Shown: positions 28,680-38,805, counted from the first letter of the stretch. The stretch: DNA of 64,000 nucleotides from Variovorax sp. PAMC28562 (GCF_014303735.1 NZ_CP060296.1:62001-126000), one strand, 5' to 3'. Numbers and translations are program-made. Notes: generated by a model not told the origin, from the sequence alone.

Positions 28680-29354
28680 TCAGGTCAGCGACAGCAGCCG
28701 GTCTTTAACGATCATCGAGCCATCGGGCTGCGTCTGGACAAAGCCTCGCTCTTCGAGGTCTTTCATGACTCGGCTGACCATCTCGCGCGATGCGCCCACC
28801 ATCTTGGCCAAGTCCTGGCGGGAAATCTTGTCACGCACTTTGAGGTTACCCGCGCCATCGTCCACTGCGAACTCGAGCAGGGAGCGCGCGACGCGCCCAT
28901 AAACATCCATCAACGCGAGCGACTCGATCTTGCGATCGGCGTGCCGCAAGCGTTGCACCAGGCCGCGCATGATGTTGTACGACATGGACGAGTTCTCGGG
29001 CAGGCAGCGCGCGAACGCTTCGCGGCCCAACATGAGGACGTCGGTCTGAACTTCAGTGCGGACGGTGGCCGAATGCGGCTCGTCGTCGATCAAGCTCATC
29101 TCGCCGATGTAGTCGCCGGGTTGCAAGGTGGCAAGAATGACTTCGCGGCCCCGGCTGTCGGTACTCATGACACGCGCTCGTCCTGTAAGGATGATGTACA
29201 GCGCATCTGATTTCTTGCCCTGCTCGACCACCATCTCCGCGCGCTTGAAGCGTTTTTTGATGATCGCATCTGCGATGCTTGCAGCCTGCATGGGAGTCAG
29301 GGCTGCGAACAGTGGGACGCGCCGGAGCAGCTCAAGATTGGACAGCATCGACAT
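28680..29354 (-). CDS. CRP/FNR-family transcriptional regulator
   Basis: A 224-residue regulator. Residues about 15-130 form a cyclic-nucleotide-binding fold (LQPGDYIGEMSLIDDEPHSATVRT, including the Glu and Arg-type phosphate cassette), followed by a dimer helix and a winged helix about 150-215 (ISRQDLAKMVGASREMVSRVM). It lacks the N-terminal Cys set of FNR, so it is CRP-like rather than an oxygen sensor. An inner Met at residue 3 could be the start. It lies between ftsK (same strand) and divergent trxB, a conserved setting in the Comamonadaceae. Confidence 0.92.
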   Translation of the reverse strand: MSMLSNLELLRRVPLFAALTPMQAASIADAIIKKRFKRAEMVVEQGKKSDALYIILTGRARVMSTDSRGREVILATLQPGDYIGEMSLIDDEPHSATVRTEVQTDVLMLGREAFARCLPENSSMSYNIMRGLVQRLRHADRKIESLALMDVYGRVARSLLEFAVDDGAGNLKVRDKISRQDLAKMVGASREMVSRVMKDLEERGFVQTQPDGSMIVKDRLLSLT

Positions 29355-29362
29355 TCAATTAA

Positions 29363-30491
<1,129 letters not shown>

Positions 30492-30639
30492 CGCAAGCTT
30501 TGCTGAATTCGGATGCATTTTTGCACTCCGGCAAGCCGGGGTACCGCCACCCGTTTCTGGCGAGGTCAAGCTGCAAACCACCCCCAACGGATTTCGATTC
30601 GCTGCAACCGGTGCCAGCTGTTCATGAAGGAGCGTCCAC

Positions 30640-30873
30640 ATGGCACGCGTATGTCAAGTCACGGGTAAGGGCCCGATGGTCGGAAACAATGTTTCCCACG
30701 CCAACAACAAAACCAAGCGCCGGTTCTTGCCGAACCTGCAATACCGTCGTTTCTGGGTCGAGACAGAAAACCGCTGGATTCGCCTGCGTGTTTCAAGCGC
30801 TGCTTTGCGCCTGATCGACAAAAACGGCATCGACGCCGTGCTCGCAGATCTGCGCGCACGCGGCCAAGCTTAA
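30640..30873 (+). CDS. rpmB: 50S ribosomal protein L28
   Basis: L28 is a 77-residue large-subunit protein. The opening [20 protein letters not shown], followed by [16 protein letters not shown], is diagnostic. The ribosome site AAGGAG lies 9 bases before ATG 30640. It is followed by rpmG after 11 bases, the usual rpmB-rpmG pair, with a terminator behind them. Confidence 0.98.
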   Translation: MARVCQVTGKGPMVGNNVSHANNKTKRRFLPNLQYRRFWVETENRWIRLRVSSAALRLIDKNGIDAVLADLRARGQA

Positions 30874-30884
30874 GGAGCTAAATC

Positions 30885-31058
30885 ATGGCAACGAGCAAAG
30901 GCGGACGCGAAAAGATCAAGCTGGAATCCACTGCGGGTACCGGCCATTTCTATACGACCAGCAAGAACAAGAAGACGATGCCTGAAAAGATGTCGATCAT
31001 GAAGTTTGACCCCAAGGCGCGCAAGCACGTCGAATACAAAGAAATCAAGCTGAAGTAA
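30885..31058 (+). CDS. rpmG: 50S ribosomal protein L33
   Basis: A 57-residue ribosomal protein: [20 protein letters not shown], then [10 protein letters not shown] and the basic tail [10 protein letters not shown]. It contains no Cys, so it is the zinc-independent form. AAGGAG precedes ATG 30885 at 8 bases. It ends the rpmB-rpmG unit; a terminator follows 17 bases after the stop. Confidence 0.97.
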   Translation: MATSKGGREKIKLESTAGTGHFYTTSKNKKTMPEKMSIMKFDPKARKHVEYKEIKLK

Positions 31059-31074
31059 TTCGGCTGGTTCCATT

Positions 31075-31105
31075 AAAAAACCCGCTGCAATCCAGCGGGT
31101 TTTTT
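31075..31105 (+). terminator. Rho-independent terminator of rpmB-rpmG
   Basis: A 7-bp stem CCCGCTG (31081-31087) / CAGCGGG (31093-31099) with a 5-base loop is preceded by six A and followed by six T. It ends the rpmG transcript. Confidence 0.9.
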
Positions 31106-31153
31106 GTCGCCTGCGATCTATGAAGAGCGCCAACGCACCAAAGTGACAGACAC

Positions 31154-31180
31154 AAAAAAGCCGGCACAAAGCCGGCTTTT
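31154..31180 (-). terminator. Terminator of the desaturase gene
   Basis: AAGCCGGC-ACAAA-GCCGGCTT forms an 8-bp stem with T-runs on both strands. The longer T-run (six) is on the minus strand, so it best serves the desaturase gene that ends at 31236; it may also back up the rpmG terminator. Confidence 0.85.
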
Positions 31181-31235
31181 CATTCCCGTCCCACGCGCTA
31201 TCGCATTGCGACGAGCCAGTAGGTGATCTGTACGG

Positions 31236-32450
31236 CTATGTACGAGCAGCCCGCAAGCGCACCGAGAACTCACGCAGCGCGCTGATGCCGCTGGCTTCCG
31301 CGCGGTGACACCAAGCGGCCAGATCGCTGGCCAACTGTTCACGCGAGTGCGATGTATTGAGCCACAGCTGACGCAGTTCCTCACGCATCGTCACCATCTT
31401 GTCCAGCACCGGGTGCGCGGCGCGGGCCTGCACCAAGTGCGGACGGGCCGATGCCGGCACCTTGTCGTCGTCGCGATGCAGCCAGCGGTTGGCCGCCTTC
31501 AGAACCGACAGATCGGCGCCCTTGGCCTTAAGCAAGGCCAGTTCGTCACGCGTCGTTTGACGCATTCCCCGGGCATAACCGGCCATCACTTCATAGCGAT
31601 TGGCGATGACGGCCTCGAGCGTCTTCTCGTTGGCCACGGGCTGGATGTCGCCCATGAGCATCTTTGGCGGAACCTTCTTGACCTTGGCCCAGCCGATGGC
31701 TTGCATCATCTGGATGTAGACCCAGCCGATATCGAACTCGTACTTTTTGACAGAGAACTTGGCCGACGTCGGGTAGGTGTGGTGGTTGTTGTGCAGTTCT
31801 TCGCCGCCAATGATCAGACCCCAAGGCGAAACGTTGCGGCTCGCATCGGGCGCCTCGAAGTTGCGGTAGCCCCAGTAGTGGCCAATGCCATTGATGATGC
31901 CGGCAGCAGTGATTGGAATCCAGAGCATCTGCACGGCCCAAACCGCCAGGCCCAACATGCCGAACAGCGCCACATTGATGACAAGCATCAAGCCCACGCC
32001 TTGCCAGCTGAAGCGCGTGTACAGATTGCGCTCGATCCAGTCGTCAGGCGTGCCGTGGCCGTAACGCTCCATCGTTTCCATGTTCTTGGATTCTTTGCGA
32101 TAGAGCTCGGCGCCGCGCCAAAGCACTTCGTCGATGCCCTTGACCTGCGGGCTGTGCGGATCTTCTTCCGTCTCGCACTTCGCATGGTGCTTCCGGTGAA
32201 TGGCAACCCATTCCTTGGTCACCATGCCGGTGCCGAGCCAGAGCCAAAAGCGGAAAAAATGCGACGGGATCGGGCCAAGGTCCATGGCACGGTGCGTTTG
32301 CGTCCGGTGCAGGAAGATAGTGACGGCCGCGATAGTAATGTGCGTGGTGACGAGCGTGTACAACACGACTTCCCACCACGTAAGATTCCACAAGCCGTGT
32401 CCGAGCCATTCGATGGCCGCGTTCAGAACGGCAGAGTCAGAAAGCAACAT
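31236..32450 (-). CDS. Membrane fatty-acid desaturase (DesA/acyl-CoA type)
   Basis: A 404-residue di-iron desaturase that should introduce a delta-9 double bond into acyl chains. The three histidine boxes are HRTQTHR (48-54), HRKHH (85-89) and HNNHH (220-224), with four hydrophobic segments around them. A polar C-terminal region of about 170 residues follows box III, similar in size to DesA-like proteins of pseudomonads (about 390-400 residues). It is transcribed alone, with a terminator behind and an inverted repeat ahead. Control of membrane fluidity is the likely role. Confidence 0.92.
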   Translation of the reverse strand: MLLSDSAVLNAAIEWLGHGLWNLTWWEVVLYTLVTTHITIAAVTIFLHRTQTHRAMDLGPIPSHFFRFWLWLGTGMVTKEWVAIHRKHHAKCETEEDPHSPQVKGIDEVLWRGAELYRKESKNMETMERYGHGTPDDWIERNLYTRFSWQGVGLMLVINVALFGMLGLAVWAVQMLWIPITAAGIINGIGHYWGYRNFEAPDASRNVSPWGLIIGGEELHNNHHTYPTSAKFSVKKYEFDIGWVYIQMMQAIGWAKVKKVPPKMLMGDIQPVANEKTLEAVIANRYEVMAGYARGMRQTTRDELALLKAKGADLSVLKAANRWLHRDDDKVPASARPHLVQARAAHPVLDKMVTMREELRQLWLNTSHSREQLASDLAAWCHRAEASGISALREFSVRLRAART

Positions 32451-32485
32451 TGAGTCAGGTACTCCATGGCCACACGAAGGTGCAG

Positions 32486-32511
32486 CCTTAAGATATGGTC
32501 CAATTTTAAGG
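32486..32511. promoter_or_regulatory. Inverted repeat upstream of the desaturase
   Basis: CCTTAA and TTAAGG, 6-bp arms separated by 14 bases, lie 36-61 bases before the desaturase start. Fatty-acid genes are often controlled by TetR-type repressors binding palindromes, so this could be an operator; the arms are short and AT-rich, so chance is possible. Confidence 0.25.
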
Positions 32512-32582
32512 GGCCGAGGCCATTTTGAGGCCCTATATCCTTGATAAATCGCAAGGGTATCTACCTCTTTGGAGCGTCGGGC

Positions 32583-33854
32583 CTATTTGCGGTTCCACAC
32601 GGCTGCAAAGAAACCATCGGTCGCGTGCTTGTGTGGCCAAAGCCGCAAATAGCGGGTATCGGCCTCGCCGCCTGCACACAATTTCTTTGCGCCCTCGACT
32701 TTCAGCCCCTCCAGCACCTCTGCCACGTCCATCGGCGCGAAATCCGGGTTGGCCGCGCTGAAAGCCTCCGCAATGGCCTCGTTTTCTTCCGGCAGCAGGC
32801 TGCACGTCGCATAGACAAGCCTGCCGCCGGACTTCACCAGCCGTGCCGCACTTTGCAGGATGGCAGCTTGCTTCGCAGTCATTTCAGCCACCGACTGGGG
32901 CGACTGGCGCCACTTCAGATCGGGATTGCGGCGAAGGGTGCCGAGTCCCGAACAGGGCGCGTCGACCAGCACGCGATCGATCTTCCCGGCCAGTCGCTTC
33001 ACGCGGTCGTCGCGCTCGTGCGCGATAGCGGCAGGATGGACGTTGGACAACTGGCTGCGCGCGAGCCGTGGCTTCAGAGCGTCGAGCCGGTGCGCCGACG
33101 TGTCGAAGGCATACAGCCGACCGGTGTTGCGCATCGTGGCACCGATCGCGAGCGTCTTGCCGCCCGCGCCAGCGCAAAAATCGACCACCATTTCGCCGCG
33201 CTTGGCGTCGAGCAGCAACGCCAGCAATTGCGAGCCTTCGTCCTGTACCTCGACCGCGCCGCGCACAAAGGCGTCGAGCTTGTTGAGCGCCGGCTTGCCG
33301 TCGATGCGCAAACCCCAAGGCGAGAATGGCGTTTCTACGGCGGCGATGCCTGCCTTCTTCAGTTCCGCTTTGACTTCGGGCCGCTTGGCGATCAGCACAT
33401 TGACCCGCAGATCGAGCGGCGCCGGCTGCTGCAAGCTTTCGGCCAACCGCCAAAAATCGTCGCCCAATTGCGCCTTTAGCGGACCGACCATCCATTCGGG
33501 CAAATTGTGGCGATGGCGCTCGAGGAGATCGTCCTGGCTGACGGCGTCGCAGTTGTCCAGCCAACGCTTTTCGGTGTCGTTGAGTGCACTTTTCAGGAAG
33601 TCGCGGGGTCCGTAGAACCCCAAAATCGCCATGCGACGCTCCTTGGAACCGCTGCCCGAAGGCGACAAGTGATCGAACAACAGCTTCTTCCGAAGCACGG
33701 TGTAAACGGTCTCGGCCAGCGTGCCGCGCTCGCGCGGCCCGAACTCACGGTGATCACGAAAAAAACGGGAAACGACCTGGTCGGCCGGATGATCGAATTT
33801 CAGAACAAGGCCGACCAGATCGGCGGTCGCCTGCAACAGGGCTTGGGGATGCAT
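32583..33854 (-). CDS. RsmB/NOP-family RNA 5-methylcytosine methyltransferase
   Basis: A 423-residue SAM-dependent methyltransferase. The Rossmann core is VVDFCAGAGGKTLAIGA; two Cys are conserved, one near residue 300 in DAPCSGLGTLRRNPD (release) and one near 350 in ATCSLLPEEN (nucleophile). It lacks the full N-terminal NusB-like domain of canonical RsmB, having a shorter helical N-terminus. The target is probably rRNA cytosine but cannot be fixed here. It diverges from the DUF1653 gene by 65 bases. Confidence 0.9.
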   Translation of the reverse strand: MHPQALLQATADLVGLVLKFDHPADQVVSRFFRDHREFGPRERGTLAETVYTVLRKKLLFDHLSPSGSGSKERRMAILGFYGPRDFLKSALNDTEKRWLDNCDAVSQDDLLERHRHNLPEWMVGPLKAQLGDDFWRLAESLQQPAPLDLRVNVLIAKRPEVKAELKKAGIAAVETPFSPWGLRIDGKPALNKLDAFVRGAVEVQDEGSQLLALLLDAKRGEMVVDFCAGAGGKTLAIGATMRNTGRLYAFDTSAHRLDALKPRLARSQLSNVHPAAIAHERDDRVKRLAGKIDRVLVDAPCSGLGTLRRNPDLKWRQSPQSVAEMTAKQAAILQSAARLVKSGGRLVYATCSLLPEENEAIAEAFSAANPDFAPMDVAEVLEGLKVEGAKKLCAGGEADTRYLRLWPHKHATDGFFAAVWNRK

Positions 33855-33919
33855 GGGTCGATTGTCCCATCCTGCCTCCGCAGCGCCGGCGCCCAGACTC
33901 CGGCCGCCACAATCCGACG

Positions 33920-34159
33920 ATGACCGACGACGACCTCCCGCCCCTGATTGCGACGCCCCCCGGCCGCTACCGCCACTACAAAGGCGGCGAATACGAAGTC
34001 ATCGACACCGTGCGCCACAGCGAAACCCTGGAGCCGATGACGCTTTATCGCGCGCTTTACGGCCAGCATGGTCTATGGGTACGGCCCGCAGCGATGTTTG
34101 GCGAAACCGTTCAGGTCGATGGCGTCGAACGCCTGAGGTTCAGGCGGATTCCGGACTAG
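33920..34159 (+). CDS. DUF1653-domain protein
   Basis: A 79-residue protein of the DUF1653 family: PGRYRHYKGGEYEVI, ETLEPMTLYRALYG, then LWVRPAAMF. Family members are small cytoplasmic beta proteins of unknown function. ATG 33920 is the start; upstream the frame runs antisense to the methyltransferase. The last 20 bases overlap the end of convergent purN, so both C-termini share sequence on opposite strands. Confidence 0.82.
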   Translation: MTDDDLPPLIATPPGRYRHYKGGEYEVIDTVRHSETLEPMTLYRALYGQHGLWVRPAAMFGETVQVDGVERLRFRRIPD

Positions 34160-34745
34160 CAGTTGCTTCGATTTCGAGCCAGCGCTCGATGGCCAGCGGA
34201 TAAAGACGATGCTCCTGTGCGAGCACCCGCTCGGCCAGAGTGGCGACCGTATCGCCGTGCAGTACCGGCACCGCGGCCTGCGCGAGGATCGGGCCGTGGT
34301 CGAGCTCCGTGGTGACATGGTGCACGGTAACGCCCGCCACCTGGCAGCCCGCGTCGATCGCTCTTTGGTGGGTGCGAAGCCCCGGAAAGGCCGGAAGTAA
34401 CGACGGGTGGATGTTGATCAGACGCCCCTCGAAATGCGCCACGAAACCGGGAGTCAAGATACGCATGAATCCTGCCAAAACGACCAGCGCGGGCGCATGA
34501 ACGTCGATGGCTGTTGCCAGTGCGGCGTCGAACTCATCGCGCACCGCAAATGCTTTGTGGTCTACGGCCGCCGTAGCGATGCCGTTCGCTGCTGCCAGAG
34601 AAAGGCCGCCCGCCGTCGGCTGGTTGCTGATGACCGCCGCGATGCGAGCGCCGAAACGCTCTGCCCAGCGACCGCTCCCGGCAGCCCGCACGATGGCCGC
34701 CATGTTGGAGCCGCCGCCGGAAATCAGGATCACGATGTTCTTCAT
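34140..34745 (-). CDS. purN: Phosphoribosylglycinamide formyltransferase
   Basis: PurN transfers the formyl group of 10-formyl-THF to GAR, step three of purine synthesis. The 201-residue protein shows the phosphate loop ILISGGGSNM, the catalytic INIHPSLLPAFPG (His of the active site), and HHVTTELDHGPILAQ with the catalytic Asp. ATG 34743-34745 is the start. The 3' end overlaps the DUF1653 gene by 20 bases tail to tail. It diverges from the acyl-CoA dehydrogenase pair by 140 bases. Confidence 0.95.
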   Translation of the reverse strand: MKNIVILISGGGSNMAAIVRAAGSGRWAERFGARIAAVISNQPTAGGLSLAAANGIATAAVDHKAFAVRDEFDAALATAIDVHAPALVVLAGFMRILTPGFVAHFEGRLINIHPSLLPAFPGLRTHQRAIDAGCQVAGVTVHHVTTELDHGPILAQAAVPVLHGDTVATLAERVLAQEHRLYPLAIERWLEIEATASPESA

Positions 34746-34885
34746 GGAGGCGCAAATTATCTGTGCGCGCAGCTGCGGCCTTTTTTGTCGCGGCGCGGAC
34801 ACCCGAAAACCGCACGACCGTGCTAAAAACCGCAATTCCGGAGATTAAGCCGCAACGGCGATCCGATCAACACAGCGAGGCATGC

Positions 34886-36085
34886 ATGGATTTGAGCTTC
34901 ACGCCCGAAGAACAAAAGTTCCGCGAAGATATTCGCGCCTGGGTCAAAGATAACCTTCCCCCCGAGATTTCGCACAAGGTACACAACGCGCTCGAGCTGA
35001 CGCGCGAAGATCTCCAGCGGTGGGCCAAGATTTTGGGCTCCAAGGGCTGGCTCGGTTACGGCTGGCCAAAGGAATTCGGCGGTCCGGGTTGGACAGCCAT
35101 CCAGCGCCATCTTTTCGAGGAAGAAACCGCCCTGGCTGGCGCGCCGCGCATCATTCCGTTCGGACCTGTGATGGTCGCGCCGGTGATCATGGCTTTCGGC
35201 AATGCCGAACAGCAGAAGCGCTTTCTGCCTGGCATCGCCAGCGGTGAAGTCTGGTGGAGCCAGGGCTACAGCGAGCCGGGTTCGGGTTCCGACCTCGCCT
35301 CGGTCAAGACCAAGGCCGAACGCCAAGGCGACAAGTACATCGTCAACGGCCAAAAGACCTGGACCACGCTCGGCCAGTATGGCGACTGGATGTTCAACCT
35401 CGTGCGCACCAGCAATGAGGGCAAGCCGCAAACCGGCATCAGCTTCCTGCTGCTCGACATGAAGTCGAAAGGCGTGACGGTGCGGCCGATCAAGCTGCTT
35501 GACGGCGGCCATGAAGTCAACGAAGTGTTCTTCGACAACGTCGAAGTGCCGGCCGAGAACTTGGTCGGCGAAGAGAACAAAGGCTGGACCTACGCCAAGC
35601 ATTTGCTCAGCCACGAGCGCACCAACATCGCCGACGTGAACCGCGCCAAGCGCGAACTCGAACGCCTCAAGCGCATCGCGAAGAGCGAAGGTGTTTGGGA
35701 CGCGGCGGGCGATGCTTACGCTTTGCGCTTCCGCGACGAGATTGCCAAGCTCGAAGTCGACCTGGTCGCCCTCGAGATGATGGTCCTGCGCGTTCTGTCG
35801 GCCGCCACGTCGGGCAAGAACTCGCTAGACGTCGCCGGTCTGCTGAAGATTCGCGGCAGCGAAATTCAGCAGCGCTACACGGAACTGATGATGCTGGCGG
35901 GCGGCGCTTATTCGTTGCCGCTTATCCGCGAGGCCATGGAAGCTGGCTACCAAGGCAACTTTCCCGGTGGCAACCCTGCACTGGCGCCGCTCACGTCGAC
36001 CTTCTTCAACATGCGCAAGACCACCATCTACGGTGGCTCGAACGAAGTGCAACGCAACATCGTCGCGCAGACGGTTCTCGGCTAA
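34886..36085 (+). CDS. Acyl-CoA dehydrogenase, large-subunit type (PimC-like)
   Basis: A 399-residue FAD enzyme that desaturates acyl-CoA at alpha-beta. FAD/substrate motifs are YSEPGSGSDLASVKTKA and, at the end, TIYGGSNEVQRNIVAQTVLG. ATG 34886 gives the family N-terminus LSFTPEEQKFREDIRAWV. With the next gene it resembles the PimC/PimD pair of heteromeric dehydrogenases for dicarboxyl- or branched-chain acyl-CoA; that is inference from the pairing and lengths. The second gene follows after 92 bases containing a hairpin. Confidence 0.92.
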   Translation: MDLSFTPEEQKFREDIRAWVKDNLPPEISHKVHNALELTREDLQRWAKILGSKGWLGYGWPKEFGGPGWTAIQRHLFEEETALAGAPRIIPFGPVMVAPVIMAFGNAEQQKRFLPGIASGEVWWSQGYSEPGSGSDLASVKTKAERQGDKYIVNGQKTWTTLGQYGDWMFNLVRTSNEGKPQTGISFLLLDMKSKGVTVRPIKLLDGGHEVNEVFFDNVEVPAENLVGEENKGWTYAKHLLSHERTNIADVNRAKRELERLKRIAKSEGVWDAAGDAYALRFRDEIAKLEVDLVALEMMVLRVLSAATSGKNSLDVAGLLKIRGSEIQQRYTELMMLAGGAYSLPLIREAMEAGYQGNFPGGNPALAPLTSTFFNMRKTTIYGGSNEVQRNIVAQTVLG

Positions 36086-36130
36086 CGCCTTGGAACCGTC
36101 CGCGCGAGCGCGACAGGACTGCTCCCCACT

Positions 36131-36147
36131 CCCCCTCCACGAGGGGG
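36131..36147 (+). repeat. Hairpin between the acyl-CoA dehydrogenase genes
   Basis: CCCCCTC-CAC-GAGGGGG is a perfect 7-bp stem with a 3-base loop in the 92-base gap. There is no T-run, so termination is unlikely. Its setting (CTCCCCACTCCCCCTCCACGAG) resembles short dispersed hairpins seen in related genomes; only one copy is noticed here. Confidence 0.5.
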
Positions 36148-36177
36148 CTCCAGCAAGAGCTTCGCTAGGAATTAAAA

Positions 36178-37293
36178 ATGGATTTCAACTTCACCGACGA
36201 CCAGGAACAACTTCGCGACGCCGTTCGCAAGTGGGTCGACAAAGGTTATGATTTCGAACGCCGCCGTAAGATCGAAGCGGCCGGTGGCTTCTCGCGCGAA
36301 GCGTGGGATGAAATCGCCGAGCTCGGTCTTGGCGGTCTCTACATCAGCGAAGACGACGGCGGGCTCGGCATGGGCCCCGTTGCAGGCATGGTGGTCATGG
36401 AAGAACTCGGCCGCGGCATCGTGCTGGAGCCTTTTGCACAGACGCTGATCGCGGGTGGGGTGCTGGGCGGCTACGCCAGCGCCGACGTCAAGGACAACTG
36501 GCTGCCACGCATCGCTGGCGGTCAGGCCATCGTCGTGCTCGCGTACCAGGAGCGCAAGGCACGCTACCGGCTCGATGTGTGCGAAGCCAAAGCCGCCAAG
36601 TCGGGCGACGGCTACACGGTCAACGGCACCAAGAGCCTGGTGGCTGCCGGCGATGAAGCCGATGCTTTCCTAGTGCCGGCCCAGCTAGACGGAAAGATCG
36701 CACTCTTTTTGGTCGAGCGCAGCGCCAGCGGTGTCGAAGCACGCGGCTACGGCACGCAGGCTGGCGACCGCGCCGCTGAAGTCGTGTTCGACAAGGCAGC
36801 GGCAACTTTGGTCACGGTCGACGGACTGACGGCCCTAGAGCACGCTGTCGACATCGGCATCGCAGCGATCTGTGCCGAAGCGGTCGGCGTCATGGACAAG
36901 ACGGTCGCGTTGACGGTCGACTACATGAACCAGCGCAAGCAATTCGGCGTGACGATCTCCACCTTCCAGGCGCTGCGCCATCGCATCGCCGACATGAAGA
37001 TGCAACTCGAACTCGCGCGCTCGATGAGCTACTACGCATCGCTCAAGCTCAATGCGCCGGCAGAGGAACGCCGCCAGGCAATGGCACGGGCCAAGTACCA
37101 ACTCGGCACATCAATGCGCTACGTCGCGGCGAACTCGGTGCAGTTGCACGGCGGCATCGGCGTGACCGACGAATACATCGCGAGCCATTACTTTCGCAAG
37201 CTCACGCAGCTCGAAATGACGTTCGGTGACACCCTGCATCACCTGGGAGAAGTGTCCACGCGCATGCAGGACACGGCGGGCGTCTTCGCCTGA
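36178..37293 (+). CDS. Acyl-CoA dehydrogenase, small-subunit type (PimD-like)
   Basis: A 371-residue acyl-CoA dehydrogenase paralogue. It opens MDFNFTDDQEQLRDAVRKWV and keeps VDYMNQRKQFGVTISTFQALRHRIADM and LHGGIGVTDEYIASHYFRK, but its middle FAD loop is less conserved than in the upstream gene. Such divergent partners form heteromers in the PimCD group. It lies 92 bases after the large-subunit gene and is followed by a strong terminator. Confidence 0.9.
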   Translation: MDFNFTDDQEQLRDAVRKWVDKGYDFERRRKIEAAGGFSREAWDEIAELGLGGLYISEDDGGLGMGPVAGMVVMEELGRGIVLEPFAQTLIAGGVLGGYASADVKDNWLPRIAGGQAIVVLAYQERKARYRLDVCEAKAAKSGDGYTVNGTKSLVAAGDEADAFLVPAQLDGKIALFLVERSASGVEARGYGTQAGDRAAEVVFDKAAATLVTVDGLTALEHAVDIGIAAICAEAVGVMDKTVALTVDYMNQRKQFGVTISTFQALRHRIADMKMQLELARSMSYYASLKLNAPAEERRQAMARAKYQLGTSMRYVAANSVQLHGGIGVTDEYIASHYFRKLTQLEMTFGDTLHHLGEVSTRMQDTAGVFA

Positions 37294-37349
37294 ACGCGCG
37301 ACTTCTTTCGCCACCTGCCGACCAGCGCCCTCGCATCCAGCGCACCACA

Positions 37350-37382
37350 CGCCCGCCCGCACTCGTCGGCGGGCGTTTTTTT
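37350..37382 (+). terminator. Rho-independent terminator of the acyl-CoA dehydrogenase operon
   Basis: CGCCCGCC (37350-37357) pairs perfectly with GGCGGGCG (37368-37375) around a 10-base loop and is followed by seven T. It lies 56 bases after the stop and just before the next gene. Confidence 0.9.
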
Positions 37383-37401
37383 ACTTGAAACGAAGCTTGC
37401 A

Positions 37402-38805
37402 ATGCCCACGCACACACGTCGCACAGTCCTCATTGCGGGTTTGGCCATGGCCGTCGCCGTCACCATGCTCACCGCCTGCGCCACCGCGCCTTCCCCGTCT
37501 ACGACCGAGCGCCCGCCGATCGTGTTCATGCACGGCAATGGCGATTCAGCAGCGCTTTGGCAAACGACGATCTGGCGCTTCGAGTCGAACGGCTGGCCAC
37601 GTGATCGACTGTTCGCCGTCGACCAGCCGATGCCGCTGGCGCGGGACGACGACACCATCGCCCAAGCGGGCCGCACTTCGACGGCGGAGTCCGCAGCCTT
37701 CCTGCAAACCGAAGTCGACAAAGTGCTGAAAGCGACGGGCGCCAGCAAGGTCGTGCTGCTTGGCAACTCGCGTGGCGGCAACACGATCCGCAACTACGTA
37801 CAAAACTACGGCGGCGCTGGCAAGGTCAGCGCCGTGGTGCTGGGCGGAAACCCCGCCCACGGCATCTGGAACGTGCCGGGCTTCAACGAGCGCAGTGAAT
37901 TTTCAGCGCGCTCGGCCCTCATTCAGCAACTGAACATGCCCAAGGGACCGAGCGGCGAAGAGGTCACGCCCGGCGTCCGTTGGCTTACGCTGCGCTCCGA
38001 CAACAACGACAAGTTCGCGCAGCCCGATGGCGTGTGGATCGGTGCGCCCGGCAAGCCGACGAACATCGGCTACGAAGCGCCGGCGCTGAAGGGCGCGACC
38101 AACATCGTGCTGCCGCGTGTCGATCACCGCGAGACGTCGTTCTCGCCGGCAGCCTTTGCCGCGACCTGGCAGTTTCTGGTGGGCGAGGCACCAAAGACCA
38201 CCGCCGTGACACCAGAGTCCACGGTCGTGCTCGACGGGCGCCTCACCGGCTTCGGGCTTTCAAGCCTCGATCCCGCGAGCGGACAGTTCACCAACAACCT
38301 CCCGATCGTCAGCGCACAGTTGACGGTCTACGCAACGGATGCCGGCACGGGTGCTCGCACCGGCGAACCCGTGCATCGCAAGACCATCGGCGCCGATGGG
38401 CGCTGGGGCCCGTTCACGGCCCGGCCGACGATGGCGTACGAGTTCGAGATCACTGCCCCCGGCTATGCCACGACGCACACCTACCGCAGCCCCTTCCCGC
38501 GCAGCAGCAGCGTCATCAACCTGCGGCCTGAACGCATCGCACCAGCTGACCGCGATGCCAGTGCCATCGTGATATTCACCCGCCCGCGCGGCTACTTCGA
38601 TGCCGAGCGCGACACCATGCGCTTCGACGGGCAAGCTGCGCTGCCAGGCGTTCCGCCGCGCGGTTCGGGTGTTTCGTCGTCGAAGATCAAGCTGACGAGC
38701 GAGGCGCCGCGTTCTGTCGCCGGCGAGTTCAATGGTGAGCGCGTCGCAGGCCAGACCTGGCCCGCGGCGCAAGGCAACATCACGTTGCTCGAACTGACGT
38801 ACTGA
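37402..38805 (+). CDS. Lipoprotein alpha/beta hydrolase with C-terminal beta domain
   Basis: A 467-residue probable lipase/esterase. The N-terminus TRRTVLIAGLAMAVAVTMLTAC has a lipobox (LTAC, Cys about 26) and a twin-Arg pair, so it may be a Tat-exported lipoprotein. The hydrolase core shows FMHGNGDSA and the elbow GNSRGGN; His may be that of PRVDHRE. Residues about 275-465 form a separate region (VVLDGRLTGFGL, FTARPTMAYEFEITAPGY) resembling carboxypeptidase-regulatory/fibronectin-like beta folds. The substrate is unknown. The stop codon sits within three 8-base tandem repeats. Confidence 0.78.
   Translation: MPTHTRRTVLIAGLAMAVAVTMLTACATAPSPSTTERPPIVFMHGNGDSAALWQTTIWRFESNGWPRDRLFAVDQPMPLARDDDTIAQAGRTSTAESAAFLQTEVDKVLKATGASKVVLLGNSRGGNTIRNYVQNYGGAGKVSAVVLGGNPAHGIWNVPGFNERSEFSARSALIQQLNMPKGPSGEEVTPGVRWLTLRSDNNDKFAQPDGVWIGAPGKPTNIGYEAPALKGATNIVLPRVDHRETSFSPAAFAATWQFLVGEAPKTTAVTPESTVVLDGRLTGFGLSSLDPASGQFTNNLPIVSAQLTVYATDAGTGARTGEPVHRKTIGADGRWGPFTARPTMAYEFEITAPGYATTHTYRSPFPRSSSVINLRPERIAPADRDASAIVIFTRPRGYFDAERDTMRFDGQAALPGVPPRGSGVSSSKIKLTSEAPRSVAGEFNGERVAGQTWPAAQGNITLLELTY

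Noticed and set aside
28555..28902. A 115-codon plus-strand frame between ftsK and the CRP-type gene
   Set aside because: Most of it is antisense to the CRP-type gene, with no ribosome site or family match.
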